A DNA stretch of 64,000 nucleotides from Spirometra erinaceieuropaei (GCA_902702965.1 CACRXP010000387.1:226370-290369); one strand, 5' to 3'; positions 31,013-44,150 are shown, numbered from the stretch's first letter. Program-made: numbers and translations. The notes: a model not told the origin generated them from the sequence alone.

Positions 31013-31059
31013 ATACGGTAGGTGGGCTAACTCATGAAATGCCAACCGAAATTCCGATA

Positions 31060-31480
31060 TGCATTTTCGTTTTGAAAAGAGTAAATAAGTAGGGTTGTAA
31101 AATTAATCGTTGTACAGCATAATTCTATAATAATTCAGTTACCTCAGAATGTCGGCTTTTGAACGGACTTCTTATCCGCTGTATGCCATACCTAACCTCT
31201 GTGAAAAATGACTACTTAGGTAGCATGCATTTTTCTTATTGACTTTTGATGCCCTTAAACATTCAATAATATTTCATGGAAAACATGCATAAAAATATTC
31301 ATTCTTTTACTCGTTCGGTAGGGAATCACATCTCCTACCAAATTTATACTCAAAGGGTATAATTCGGTTTTCAAAAACCTTTCCAACTCCCGAATAATTT
31401 TGAACCCGACCTGCCGCTACACTTGCATTCAGGGTTTCCAAACTACAAGCCCTACATTTTCCATGTACTAAAAACCATAC
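31060..31480 (-). repeat. AT-rich dispersed repeat R2
   Basis: The complement of 31090-31240 aligns by eye with 61270-61430: gaaaaatgcatgctac, gttcaaaagccgacatt, attatgctgtacaacgat and attttacaacc in the same order and spacing. Outer limits are uncertain. No coding potential is seen. Confidence 0.55.
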
Positions 31481-31739
31481 ATTTCTCAACGGTATTAAGA
31501 GAATACCATACGGGTTTCACAAAATTTAGAAGTGGACTTGAGCCATATTGTTAACTTTACAGGCCACATTGGTAAATGCAGGGACATGACGTTTTGTAAA
31601 CGGCCATTTCACGGTATTAAAAAATCTCAAAATTGCATATATACACTTCTGGAGTGCCTGCAGACGCTTTACTCCAACTCATAGATCTCCGTCTTGAAAC
31701 AATTTTTCCCTCTTCAAAAATGCTATCAACAATTAAAAG

Positions 31740-32960
31740 GCCCTTCCATGGGTTCACCCATATCCAGTTTTCTGGCAGAGACCATAATGCATAAATTAGA
31801 AACCATGGCTCTTCCCACAGTTAACCCAAAACTTTGACTGCGACTTGTAGATGATACTTTTGCCACCGTCAAGAAAAATTAGTCGAGTCTGCTCCATACC
31901 AGTGTTAACTCTATATTTCCAGAAATCAAGTTTATATTCAAAACAGCTGTTGATGGTCAACCCCCATTCCTGGAGGTCCTTGTTTGCAAAGAACTGATGG
32001 ATCACTTCACACATCGGTTTGTCGCAAAGAGGCACATTCAGAAGTCATCCTACACTTTGAGAGTAACCACCCTGTCTCTTACAAACGGAGTACAGTCTAC
32101 AGCTTTCTGAATCGAGCCAAAACTCACTGCTCTGATGAAACAAGTTATAGAGCAGAAATGAAATATCTCTACAAAGTGTTCTCCTAAAATTGACACCCGA
32201 ATGACATTATACGTCAATGTATGAAGCACCAGCAATTCAGGGAAAAGGTATTTCCAATGCTACGGCCGCTTGGGCACCAGAACCAACCACTTGGCGTACT
32301 CTCCCATAAGTGAAAAAAGTGTATCTGAACTAGTTGAAAGACAACTAAAAAAATACCATATACATGTAGCACACAAGTCGGCAACTAACTTACGCGCACA
32401 GCTTGTACACTCTAAGGACAGGAGTGGTTAGATTCATAGACAAGGTGTTGTCTACAAGATCCCATGTTCCAGTTGTGATGCCCTCTATTGTGGCCAAACT
32501 GGAAAATCGGTCTCGGCCCGTATACATGAACATCAGTTAGCAGTGAAGAGACGAGACCATCTAACCCAGATGGTCATGCACACACTGGACACTGGGCACA
32601 AATTTGTATGAGAGAACACTCGCATTGTTGGCGCCTGCCCAATAAAGAAAGACCGCGATCTCCTGGAGGCAATGCACTGGGATGAGGTATGCAGGAACCG
32701 GCATATCGATCTAGATGCCACAAACAAAATCTTTAATGACAAGTTCAAACTGACTCAACTAATTCCGAGGAGGTGACAAATTGCAATATACACGCATTGG
32801 CACAGACTTTGACCAATCATGCAATCCTTTGTTAGACTCATTTTAGAAGTTAATTGTGCTTGCATACCCATGGTCGGAAAACGAGCTGGGAACCAGCCTC
32901 GAAAAGTTATACAAGAAAGTTCACAGTTTCCCGGGGGATTCCATCTTCCGAAGTAAATTT
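31740..32960 (+). mobile_element. Penelope-like element, lineage A, 5'-truncated copy
   Basis: Plus-strand: RLVDDTFATVKK (RT motif C, Leu for the usual Tyr) near 31845, then LEVLVCK near 31975 and RTDGSLHTSVCRKEAHSEV, HPVSYKRSTVYSFLNRAKTH at 31984-32160. The endonuclease is at 32455-32770. The 3' non-coding region near 32880-32930 keeps gagctgggaaccagcctcgaa, equivalent to the motif at 28.70 kb. Stops and shifts occur throughout. Confidence 0.8.
32455..32775 (+). pseudogene. Penelope-type GIY-YIG endonuclease (lineage A)
   Basis: Translation gives a CSSCDALYCGQTGKSVSARI segment (Cys-x-x-Cys finger; YCGQTG as the GIY-YIG core), HEHQLAVKRRDHL, MHTLDTGHKFV, a TGA stop, then ENTRIVGACP, KKDRDLLEAMHWDE and RNRHIDLD. 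This is the best-preserved lineage A endonuclease in the window apart from the one stop. The domain nicks DNA for target-primed insertion in Penelope elements. Confidence 0.78.
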
Positions 32961-33021
32961 CCTGAGATGTCTGTTTTTTAATTCATATGCACATACAGAT
33001 ATCTAAATGTATAATAAAAGT

Positions 33022-33072
33022 ACCGACAAAGACAAAGGATACCGGAATTACCATTTCTGGTTTATTAACTTA
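33022..33072 (-). mobile_element. SINE 3' fragment
   Basis: accgacaaagacaaaggata followed by ccggaattaccatttctggt is the SINE 3' end in the minus orientation. Nothing of the head remains. Confidence 0.55.
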
Positions 33073-33769
33073 GTGCTTTACGTTACGCCATGTGTTCTAC
33101 CCCTCAAAGCCATCGGCCACTGCAAAATCTCCACCACAGTAGAATCGGCATGTTTCCGACTGTACCAAATTTTGCATAGTAAGTAAGCTAGGTAATTTGC
33201 GTATGAGACCAAGATTTGCCATTGAACACGTCCTTATGCCGCTTTGAAATCTGTCAGTCGTTGTTGGTGAGGCTATCCACTGTTTACTCGTTATTGTCCA
33301 GAAAGTGGAAAAATTCCAGTTATCGAAAAAAATAGCAGATAGGAATGCTGACATATCCAGGATTTCCCTATCCAAAGCTGTTTTGAAAAAATGTCATCGA
33401 AGCATATGATTAACTCCGCTGAACGCAATTCGGCGTTTTTTCAAGGATAAGTTAGGCAAACGTCAGGCACTGCTTTCTGTTGGCCAGTTCTTTTGTAACA
33501 TCGGCAAGCTTAGGGCAAAAAGTACCTAGAAACCTGCCTTTTTTAAGACCACATCTCAGGATTTGGGTTCGGTCATACGCGGTCGCATAATGACCTTTAA
33601 CTGATAATTGAGGATGCTTTTCCAACACGTATTGGAATGATCATTTCTATCCTGTTTGCCTCCATCACCCAGTACTACTCCAATCCCTGGCTCCGCACGC
33701 ATGACTCGAATCCCGAGTCAGTTGACCTTTAAGAAACGCGCTAACCACTACAGCATCTCCCACTCACGA

Positions 33770-34340
33770 CGACAGTTCGACCGTCGATTTCGCCTATATC
33801 CATCCTGCGCTCCACAGCAGGGTGAAAGCGGAGACGGTGACATGCGCGTGAATTAGTCTATAGTGATAGTGGACTTGCGCAGCATCTACCGTACGCTCTC
33901 ATCCTCCCTCACCTGGGCCCAGTGTCAAGACATAGGCAAGAAGACCGGAGGTGGGAGGATGCGTAGGGGGCTGGCGCGGCCGGAGACTCCTCTTGGCGTG
34001 CCGCTACACCCAGCTTGGATCACACTAGGTGGGAGTGCCACAGAGGCCACATTAAGAAGGAGTAATTGGAGCCTGACTCGCCATCTACTAGCCCGTCGCT
34101 CAACTCACAAACGTACACTGGGCTAATTGCGAGGACCAAGTTATCCTGTCAGTTGAAACCTTTCACGCCACGGCCTTTAGGCCCACCGTGATAACTTCAA
34201 GAACGTCAGATTGTTTATAGTGATGAGGGAGTGCTGAATAATCGACCTCATTCTCTATTCCCATTCCCAGGCCCCAGCCACTGTCCGAGCCGGTCAGATG
34301 TCTGGTTCGGGGAATGGGTGCCGCAATCACGATAGATCGC
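33770..34340 (+). repeat. R1 repeat, modules a and b
   Basis: Module a (33800-34020): cacagcagggtgaaagcg, gacttgcgcagcatctaccg, cacctgggcccagtgtcaag, aagaccggaggtgg. Module b (34020-34330): gtgccacagaggccacatta, cctgtcagttgaaacctt, gtgataacttcaagaacgtc, agattgtttatagtgat. Both correspond to the complement of 43600-44150. Compare 14.8 and 56.8 kb, where module a is followed by module c instead. Confidence 0.7.
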
Positions 34341-34369
34341 TTCAGGCCACTTAGATGGGACTAGATATT

Positions 34370-37300
34370 GCCGGTCTCAGCCGACATGACGCGAGCTAGT
34401 TAGTGCGGTGATGAGGGCGTTGCTCGATGAGCAACTGACTCGGGGTTTGACTTTCGGGTGTGCAGCTTGAAAGTGGGATATCACTGTCTGAGGACGGCAA
34501 GAAGGCCAATCAGCGGCATTCCGGTTTGCTTGCTCTTGCCGGTAAAGCCTCCGCATTTGCATTTATGGTCCAACCAAACGAATCCCCTTTTCCCCTGTCA
34601 CATTTTTCAAATTAGTGGCCTTAAATGAACAGATATGGGCGGACAAAAAGTACCGTCCCTGAATGTCATCTTTTATGAACAAATGTAATGCATCGTTTGA
34701 TTTGTTTTTTTTAACTATATAAGACAGCGCTGTTCCTAAAAACGCGGGGACTGCTTGGGTAGTAGTACAGTAACAGCAGTTATGCAGCAGTAATTGAGTA
34801 GTAAGTCATGTTGTTTACTTTGTGGCAGCATGTTCTGATCATGTTTTTGCGTTGTAAACCATAATATCGGCAGCGTTTGAACGCTAACACGACCTCGAGC
34901 TTACGCCCCGCGGTGAACATTCCTTTGATTTTCTCGAAGCCCACACATAGTAGGGTTTAGGGTCCTTACAATGTTATCGTAGTACTCGTTTTTAGTCAAA
35001 GTTTCAAGCCTTGAAGAACGACTTAGAGTTTACCTTCTCCAAGAAATATATCACACACATGAATATCTAAGGCTTTCTAGTTTAATGCGACAGGCAACTT
35101 TTCAAGGCATTCAGTCATTGCAAAGTAGTATCCTTTACTGTATTTTCACTTTTGGAAAATTAGTATTTCATAAAATACGGAATCTGTTATCGGGTTACTT
35201 GAAAAATTGTTATTTGCTCATAATAAACTATGGGCTAATGGGTGCATTAAGGCACTTCTATTGGGCACTCCTATACTCGTACTTGGCATGTTACGAAGTT
35301 ACAAATCTAACCGTAGTCTTTTCTATCGTAGCTCTGCGTACGTGACATTTTCCCCGCATTAGATGGAGCACACGCTATCTGGCCGTTGTGAAAGAGAGTT
35401 TCGAGACTTCAGTGAACGCAAGAAATGGAACAGCATTCAAATCGACTACTATGATGTTTGGAGGCACACCACATCCAGCAACTATCCAGGGATGGAAGGG
35501 AAGATGTCGGCCGGTGCAAAAGACTAAGACATCCTTCCTTGTAAGCTAACTGATCTTAACCGATTGTTTTAAAACTCATATTAGTTGTTACACAATCCAA
35601 TAATCAGTCCTATTTTTCGAGGGGAAATGAGAGATGAGGCATAAGAAAACAAAGCCCCGTCCTTAGCCGCGTAAAATCAGTGACTTACTTGAACCTACTT
35701 GCCTTTACTTTCCACGTGTATTTCCTTGCCGTTTTCGTTCTTATAGTTAAATTTGGGGCTGCAGTTAGTGTAATCATTTGGATCTGGGGATGGCTTTGCG
35801 TTTATGGTAAATTCATGGCTAGGAGAGTGTTCGGGTTAGGACTACAATTAGGAGCAGATTTAAAGTTTAATCTAACTCAATCTATAGCATAAACCACCTA
35901 ACACTTACCCTAGATCCCCACGCCAAATTAGTCCTTACTTTGACCATGAAAGCTTGCCGTAATTTTAATCAGAAATCTATCCCTAATCCAAAACTTACCA
36001 GAAATCCGAATAATTTTTCCGTAGCTCTCTTAAAGGTGTTTTTCACGAACATTACAGTACGTGACCTATGTACTGCAACCTGATAACGAAAACTGATGTG
36101 AGAATTTACGGACGTCTCTAACTTTGCTCATCCATCCCCTTCAATTAAATGTCCTTCAGTGTCTTCAAAAAGTATCTTATTTTAAAGGTTTTAACAGGCG
36201 GATAATACGGAATCTGTCTTTACGGGCGATCGGAGGAAAACCCTGAAAATCATGAAATATTCAGCAATATTTAAGGGCCGATCTGAAACTCGCCGTAATC
36301 CAAAACGAGCGAAAAGTGCAAATTAATTTAACGGAAGAAACGTTCTCTCTATAAACACAAAATGGTATGTTTACGATCACCCCTGTCAGTTCTTTTTAAA
36401 TTTATTAGACACCGATCAGCCTGGCAGCATGTGGGCCTATGAAAACTTTGTTCATACGACGTCCCCATTGGTGAAATCCAGCAAAATCCCGTTTCTCTTG
36501 CTGAACCGCATCTCATTCAACTCAAACGAGTCAAGAACACCACAAATCCCCAGAAAACGGTCTTGGGATCTATATTCAGAATGTGGGCCGTTGAAAAACC
36601 GCCATATATGAAATTACACAACTTCTTTAAGGATATTTAGATGTAGATTTCACTAAAACACTACTTTTTAACGTTACTTTATTTGTACCTTCATGTTTCC
36701 TACGTTTTTGCATGAGAAGACAGTCCCCACATGTAAGAGCGAAGTTTACTAGGTAACAGCCATTTTGGATGTTTTCGGGATATTGCGCTTTTCCAAAAAA
36801 TCGGCACCTCAAAGCAACGGAACACTGCCTTTAATATTTTCTTAAACTTTTTATTCTTTCAAAGTCGTATTTAATTAGAATAGATATTGGATCCGTGAAT
36901 TGGGGTCGGTTTGCGAGTGATTGGCAATCATTCGTAAATTCCGACACATTTAATGAGTTAGCTCGCATACTGTATGCCACTACAGCTGTCAAATATTGGC
37001 TAATTAGTGTATACCGGCTTGTTTCCCCACAGCGCATGGGTGTTTATTTCCCACCCCTGCCGGAAAGGATTCTAGCTAAATCATTATTTGCAAGCTTAGA
37101 TATAACAGAGTCATTTTAAAGAAGTTCATAGTCGGTTCATGACTATATCATAGTAAACGCGAATCACTGGAACTTTTCCTGAAACCATAATTTGTAAAAC
37201 ATATTTTTGATGTCAACGTTCATATATTTAGCAGCGTACTCATTAAGATATGTTCTCCATGACAGCTGAGCGAGGGATCACTCCAATCAGACCTTTCGTA

Positions 37301-38830
37301 AGTCCCACCGAATGAACTGTGTCGTATTTTATTCACCGGGAAATGAGCGCACATCAAAACAGTAGAGTGTGCTGAAACAGATTAACATTCGCACAAGACT
37401 CTAACGCTCATCCGCAGGACCACGCAGTCCAAACCTATCATTGGGAATTGCTCAAGAAAGCCCATTACCATGTTTAATTGATTAGTGTCTAAAACTGTTT
37501 TGGGTAGCTCACATATTATAGGTTCTCCTGGGTTTCTGTAGCCTTGCGGTAGAACTGCTGGAATCTAAATGCAGTCACTAAGTTCATCGGTCCTGACGTT
37601 TTGTCTTCGGTCATATTCTCAGTCTTCACTTTTCCGATCTCGGAAACTCCCCTGCATTTCACAAGCCCGCATATCGATTCCCAAGTTTCGCGGGGTTAAT
37701 CTAAACCTTTGTTTTTTGCTTGCGCGCGTTGCCGAAGTTAAGCGAGGTACACATTTGCCTGCATATCGGCCGAAGGTAATGAATTTAGGAAACCTTTTCA
37801 TCCAGTTCACTGCATCGCTCCTTGTTTGGGTGCTAGCTGTCGTCACCCATCTGCCTTTTTGACTACCTGGCTAGTTACTGTTGAAGTTCATCATTTGTGT
37901 GCTGTTGGCTTCTCTCTGTATATATTTTGCTTTTCCATCCACCATACTTTTTTTTTCACGACGGACATGGACACCGGGAAGACTATCTTTACGTTCTCAA
38001 ATTCCACTCTGTGAACTTTGTGACTGGGAGGCCGCTGTCGGGACGTCATTCAAATGTCAGCGTCAGGTTTCCCCTAAGCTCGACGGAGGCACTATTCACG
38101 TGCTGTCTATGTATGTTTTTGTAACGACGATGACTCCTCTTTTACAGGAGCGCCTAAGATATGCATCCAGACACTTATGAGCTCCATGGCATAAATTACA
38201 TTTATTGATAGATTATTTTGCTAAAGTGGCCTGCATTCTGAGTCAGAACTTCGGTGGTCTGAGCATTTGGATGCCATATTATCATATGTCCGTTATTTCC
38301 ATCACTGATTTTATTAAGCTGTGACTGGGAAACTCGTGTTCATGGAGAACAAATCTGAGGGCGGATAAGCTGTCGAAGTGTAATTTGGGTTGAAAATTAA
38401 CCAAAAAACACTTTACGGGTGAAATATGATAGTCACTTATCCACTAAGACTTAACACACTGAACCAAAGTATACACGCAGACCCCTGACCTGTATAAGAT
38501 TCCACATGTTCACAATTATTAAGTGGTCTTTTGTCTTGTCGAACAACTAAAAACGTTGCTTCGATCTTAAGATTAACGTTCGGTCGTTCCTACCATCCTA
38601 AACGTCCTAGACTTAATCCCTTCTAAAAAGCGCGGTAGATGGAATACAAAACTGTCACAAATGTAGACACCAATACTTTGACAATCGGACATTTAAAAGC
38701 AAAATAGTTCTCAGTCCGTGGCCAAATTTTGGACCCGACGTTCCAACGCTGAAAATAAGCCAACTCAGATGCCCAACAGTTTCTTCGGACTAATTTAGTC
38801 TAATAAGCCTTCACGCTAGTTTCTTTCTTC
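34370..38830. other. 4.4 kb with no recognised feature
   Basis: A tatataa-like box at 34715-34722 lies upstream of nothing identifiable. Near 35.8-36.0 kb there are loosely telomere-like gggttagg/cctaacacttaccct words in opposite orientation. Open frames of 60-99 codons (35.1, 35.7, 36.4, 36.9, 37.6 kb) show no domain and are likely chance. Confidence 0.5.
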
Positions 38831-38834
38831 AATT

Positions 38835-38837
<3 letters not shown>

Positions 38838-38881
<44 letters not shown>

Positions 38882-38900
38882 TGTGTGTGTGTGTGTGTGT
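38838..38900. repeat. (CA)n(GT)n palindromic microsatellite
   Basis: About 20 CA units (38838-38878) pass directly into 11 GT units (38879-38900), so the whole block is self-complementary. Confidence 0.95.
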
Positions 38901-39498
38901 ATCGGACTTTATTATCTCCCCCAGATGACGCATATCCTTCCCATTTGGCTAGTCAAATCGACTTGTGACAGGGGAGGGTATAGACAAGCATTGCTTGCGC
39001 GGCCGATGCTGCCGACGGGAATGACCATTTACGACTGCATTGTCAGAACATCCGACTTTTTACCCCCCACCCACCAACTCCAGGCACAAACCACCCTCTC
39101 CACTCCCAGCCCCATTTAACCGCTCACTTTCTTCTGGCCCAGAGAGAACTGCAGGCAGTTACCTCTGTACGAATTCTGGCGCGTCGTCACGCGGTGAGCG
39201 CACGGTCGACTGTCGGTCTGCGCCAGCGGAGCTCGTAGCGGGACCTCCTGACTTGAGTCCCTATGGCCTCACTACCGCCACCAGATTCACTTCGGCTGCT
39301 GCTTACTGTCGTTCTAACCCATCCACCCTCTACTGCGCTGTCTTCCAGGCCGGTCTTCTGTCCACACTGCCACCCCCCACACTATCACGTCGTTTAGTTG
39401 TGTTCGCGGCTGTGCGATGGATATTGGCACGGTGGTATGACAGTGACTCACTGTTCTGAAAACAAGCAAGAAGGTCCGGAGAGGGCGTGGGACAACTT

Positions 39499-39709
39499 NN
39501 NNNNNNNNNNNNNNNNNNNNNNNNNNNNNNNNNNNNNNNNNNNNNNNNNNNNNNNNNNNNNNNNNNNNNNNNNNNNNNNNNNNNNNNNNNNNNNNNNNNN
39601 NNNNNNNNNNNNNNNNNNNNNNNNNNNNNNNNNNNNNNNNNNNNNNNNNNNNNNNNNNNNNNNNNNNNNNNNNNNNNNNNNNNNNNNNNNNNNNNNNNNN
39701 NNNNNNNNN
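39499..39709. other. Assembly gap (211 N)
   Basis: A run of N. Open frames drawn across it have no meaning. Confidence 0.99.
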
Positions 39710-40424
39710 TCCTCATCATCGTCCACTTACCTCTCTCCTCATTTGAGAAGGCGGGAGCATTGAGTGCGTCACCGAATAGACGTTTTGAGTGGGGGGCGGG
39801 GGACTGAGGACGACATCTACAACCGTGGCCGTAAGTGCTCGTATTCGGTCTGATTTCTTTTTATACGAGTAGACACCCTCGCCTCGGTCGGAGAAGTGGG
39901 GCTGTCATGTGCTCGGAGGTGGCCTGTTCTTTCCATTCGAGCACTGCCTCAGAGAGTCTGTCGTTGACTTTCCGTACTCTTCTCTCCACTTCCATATCTA
40001 TGACCTCAGACATCTTTCTTCAAATATGTCCTCTTCCTCTATCAAAAACCGGTTTTTGTAATATATGCATGAGCTTTGGCTTCAACCGCAAAGTGGAAGG
40101 CTGCTGTATCAGTTCTAAAACCAGTTACTATTCGGCTGTCGGGCAATTCTTGCGAAATCCGTTTTCGTGTTCCCCCTACCTCTTTGGGTGTGGTAAACCC
40201 CGTCGCTTGCGACGCCTGAAACATTGTCTCGGTATAGGCGTGTGCGTGTTTTATTAGGTCGTGGCCGAAAAATTAGTGCCTGGGGTGCTCAAACAGTCCC
40301 AAGACGTTCGACCACCGGTTGGACCTGGTATGCCATCTGCGAGCATGACAAAACTTCAGTAAAAGAACACATTCCGGGTCTCCCTTACATCGGCATTTCA
40401 ATACTAGCATAAGACGGGATCCAC

Positions 40425-41210
40425 CTCCGTCCCACGAAGTGGCCACGGCAGACCTGCACAGCATTTACCTCACTCGCTCTTCTTGTAGTCGCCGAGTTCC
40501 AATGGCGAGACAAAACCTACACAACAGGGCATCAGCGTGTGCGCAATGACTGGCAAAGCCAAGTGCCTCGTCTGCGCATGCCACACACGATTCGGCTCCT
40601 ACATCGACAAGTTCTAGACTTCATCCGGGAGCTTCGGCCTCAAATAATGGAGAATGATTAGAAGGCCATACTACAAAGGAACAATTTCAGCATGATGCTT
40701 AGTCATGAGCAAGACCCACTTATTCTGTCTGTTGACAAACTTCTGAGCCACTACTGTAAGTTTGTTGTGCTAACACCAAGGCGCATTCGACTGCTTATAA
40801 AAAGGAACTAGGTACTGAGTCCCTGCCGGACCGACCTCACTCTCTCTCTTCCCTCTTCCATACACCCCTGGCCTCTGCGAGTCAGACCGACTGCGAATGA
40901 GACTGGTCACAGTGGTTGACGTGATGTGAATTTGCAGTCAAACGAGTACCACATACACGGTTAGATCTCGCAGTGGTTAGAGGTGGCGCTTATAACTACC
41001 CACTGTAACATGATCCTCCTTCCAGAGAAAGACCGATTTGCCCCTTCGACTGGTAGCCACGACTTCTACTGCTTCATGGGCATCGGATTTTTCTTAGCGT
41101 GGGATACGCTGATTTGCCATAAGAATGGAACTCCCTGCATAGGTCAGGTCAACTGCTCCTGAGATTTGGCGCAGTGACTAACGTGGAGGCAGCCCCGCCC
41201 ACGTGTGCCA
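40425..41210 (+). repeat. Probable R1 repeat, diverged
   Basis: 40445-40480 (cagacctgcacagcatttac, ctcactcgctc) matches the R1 module a block at 56868-56885. Further on, gccccgcccacgtgtgccac near 41190 resembles R1 flanks at 21.4 and 43.5 kb. The interior aligns poorly. Confidence 0.4.
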
Positions 41211-41750
41211 CACACGAACCAGTTATCCATATCACTTAACGAAGGACACATTTTGGGCATAAGTGATATTTGACATGCATAAGAGAATGTAACTCTCTTA
41301 CAATTCCCGAATATGGAAATGCTGTGATCTAAATGAGCGTCATTTCACCCACCTGCTAAATCACACGAGGAGTGAATCAGCGCTTGGCTGGTTTGTTTCT
41401 TCTACTACTTGTCGATTGTATTTTTTGGAATGGGTGCAGAAAAATGTCAATTGCATTTCAATTTTGTGAGAAATGGCATCTCAATTGAACTAAGGCTCTG
41501 AAGGAAAGACGCATTTTTGTTTGTAGTGTTCGTAAAACTTGAAACGTTCTTATCATTTTGTCTTGTGGTTCATATTCTCAAATGACATGCTATGCATTGC
41601 AGCCGAAGGAAATGAGTGCAATCCTACACCTCCCTAAAAAGAGGTTCCCTAGGTAAAACAGGATAGTGAGACAAATAGGGGTCGAGTCGCAAACTTTGAT
41701 GGCAGCACTGATGAAACTAAGGATGCGAGACTAATAATACTATAAGGATA
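41211..41750. other. No recognised feature
   Basis: AT-rich sequence without long open frames or repeats I can match. Confidence 0.5.
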
Positions 41751-41755
41751 GTAAA

Positions 41756-42012
41756 GGGACACTCACCGACGGCGTTGCGGAACTCACTCGTACCGTCGTG
41801 TCTTAGGGTTCAGTCTCGAGTCCCGTCACCACCTGCTCAGCCCATACTATTAGAGGCAAAACGACGTTACCGACAGGGACATGGGAGACTTGAATAGCCA
41901 CTTCCGGCTTGTTAGCCATCTTCAGTCAGCCATACCCTACCCCGAAATGCGCAAACCCCGAGGCTCGAAACCGCAACCTGTTGGTTAGAAGTACAACGCC
42001 CTAATCATCCTC
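41756..42012 (-). mobile_element. tRNA-derived SINE with 3' tail
   Basis: Minus-strand anticodon-arm region cttctaaccaacaggttgcg, body cggggtagggtatggctg and gaagatggctaacaagccgg, end gtccctgtcggtaacgtcgt, then a tail (ctcgagactgaaccctaaga, acggtacgagtgagttcc) homologous to the arms of the fold-back at 28.4 kb. The 5' A-box end is degraded at about 42005. Confidence 0.7.
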
Positions 42013-42529
42013 CTAACTGCAGGCATTTTATAAGCCATATGCCCCTTTCCTGGAAGGCAAAACTCCAAAAAGCAATTGCTCATCAAATCAGTGATAGAAA
42101 TACATATTTTGCCTAGGCCTACTGAGAGAGTATGACGAATTGTGTGCGGAAATGAAAAGTCGATAAGGAAAATAGACTTGTTTTAAAACTTCACCGTTCT
42201 TAGCCTAATTTATAAAGGTAGGTAGAGGGATGCTCATTCAGATGCCTGCATGCTACGATAATATGAACTGACTTGGGATTGCGTTCTACGATAATTAGTC
42301 ATGTAGCCGCACTTAGGCACTACTTTCCGCTCGTATGCTGGCTATCAACTTCCAGTCAGTAGTTTATTTATTTCGACACATACAGCCTTTCATTGGAAAG
42401 TGACTATTTTATATACTTCTCTGGAAGCAGGTGGATGCCTAGTTGCGGGTCCGCGTGACGGTGGTAGTAGGTCGCTCACTCGTTTGAAGGCGTAGACTAC
42501 GTCCAGCGTCCGTTAACTGGTACCCAACC

Positions 42530-43150
42530 CTCATATGTGGCTTCCCGAAACTAGGCTCTGTCTTCATCTTCATCTCATACACAGGCCTGGTCGGTCACTT
42601 GCGAATTTATCGCACAAAGAAAGGCGAGCCAGTGCCTGGAGCACCCACGCAAACTCGCCGTATCCGCCTCCACTGTCCACCCTGCCCACACACACTCATT
42701 CACCGTATGGGCTTCTTCGGTTACATGCGTATCCATGAGAGCGGAATTGACCGCAGTCTTGACACACCTAGCAGCTCTTGAATATCCGCCATGTATAGCT
42801 CAACCCATATACCACCGCCCAGGGCACCCACCATACCTAACCTAACGCACACTCCGTTGCCCAGCGTGTCCACCACCAATAGCTACATCAATGTCACCGT
42901 CTTCGAAACCGACACTGACACTGCCGACGTCTCCTGTCCACACGCTCCCCGTACATTCACTTTACACATCGGCCCGGTCTGTCACTTGCGAATCTATCAT
43001 ACAGAAACTGGCTAACCAGTATTTGGAGCACCAACATACACCAGACGCATTTGCCTCAACTACTTCACTGCACCCTCACATTCACCCGCCGCATGGGCCT
43101 ATTAGGTCACATGCGCATCCGCGAAAACTCGCGGTAGACAGCCGCCGGCT
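42530..43150 (+). pseudogene. C2H2-like zinc-finger tail of an RTE-type element
   Basis: Repeated finger units: YTGLVGHLRIYRTKKGEPVP, CPPCPHTLIHRMGFFGYMRI with HE (42575-42740); CPHAPRTFTLHIGPVCHLRI and YH-TETG (42935-43015); and CTLTFTRRMGLLGHMRIREN (43065-43120). Linkers are Thr/Pro/Ser-rich. This is the tail attached to RT in flatworm RTE-type proteins; here it stands alone without RT. Several Cys and His positions are mutated and frames shift. The function of these fingers in the element is presumably nucleic-acid binding. Confidence 0.72.
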
Positions 43151-43269
43151 AAACAACATCATCAAATCTTCCCCCACCTACATCACGCAACATCATCATC
43201 AACCACAAGCATCCAATTGCTACCTCCCAAGCAAACTGAAAGTGTTCATCTCGGTTCCGTCTCCATGCG

Positions 43270-44150
43270 GCCCTCTGCTGCATATGTAGCACGAGTCTGA
43301 GACTATCCCGGTGCGTCAAGCACCGTTGCTTGGAAGGCTGCTGACCGACGTCCCAACTCAGTCTACGCAGTCTGCCTAGTTGTACGAGCTTTTGTGCGAA
43401 GTGGCAGACTGGTGGTTTGAGAGCCAGGCTGAAACGGCTCCTTACTAAAGTGACCTACGGCACTCGCGCATGTGATATGTACACCGCTCAACCCACGTTG
43501 TATTACATCATGTTGCTTGTGTTTAAGGGGCTAGGTCGGGCCTGTGGCGCGCAGACAGAGTCACTAGATACCTCAGCCACCGCGCCCATTCCCCGCTCCA
43601 GTCAACTGACCGCCTCGGACAGTGGTTGAGGTATGGGAAAGGAGAGTGAGCTCGACGACTTGGCGCATTTTCCTCACTATAAACAATCTGACGCTCTTGA
43701 AGCTATCACGGTGCATTAAAAGTCGTGGCTCGGAAGGTTGCCAACTGACGGGATAAGTTGGACCTCGCAGTCGGCCCAATGTTGTGTGTTTGGGTGGAAG
43801 GCCAGCTGGTGGTCTGAGGGTCAGGCAACAGTGACCCGTTCTTAATGTGGCTTTTATGGCACTTCTACTCCGTGCGATCCGGGCCAGGTGTGACGACACC
43901 GTTTTTGCTGGTTAGAATCCTGGTCATTTTCTGAGTGAACCAGAGGCTGTGGAGTGGAGCGCCAAGGTGCGAGCTCGACCGTGCCATCTACCTGCGCCCT
44001 CCACCGTCTCCGGTCTTCTTGACTCTGTCCTGACACTGGGTCCAGGTGCGCGAGGAGAGAGTGTGGTGGATGCTGTGCAAGTCTATACTCTATAAACTAA
44101 ATCACACGGAAGTCACCGTCCCTGTTCCACCTTGCTGTAGGGCACACCGC
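43270..44150 (-). repeat. R1 repeat, modules a and b, with a second partial module b
   Basis: Minus strand: module a 44140-43880 (cagcaaggtggaacaggg, gacttgcacagcatccacc, cacctggacccagtgtcagg), module b 43870-43600 (ataaaagccacattaagaac, tcccgtcagttggcaacct, agattgtttatagtgagg). A second partial module b is at 43470-43290. The order equals that at 33.8-34.3 kb. Confidence 0.7.

Noticed and set aside
39330..39807. Four long open frames across 39.4-39.8 kb
   Set aside because: They are open only because they run through the N gap at 39499-39709.
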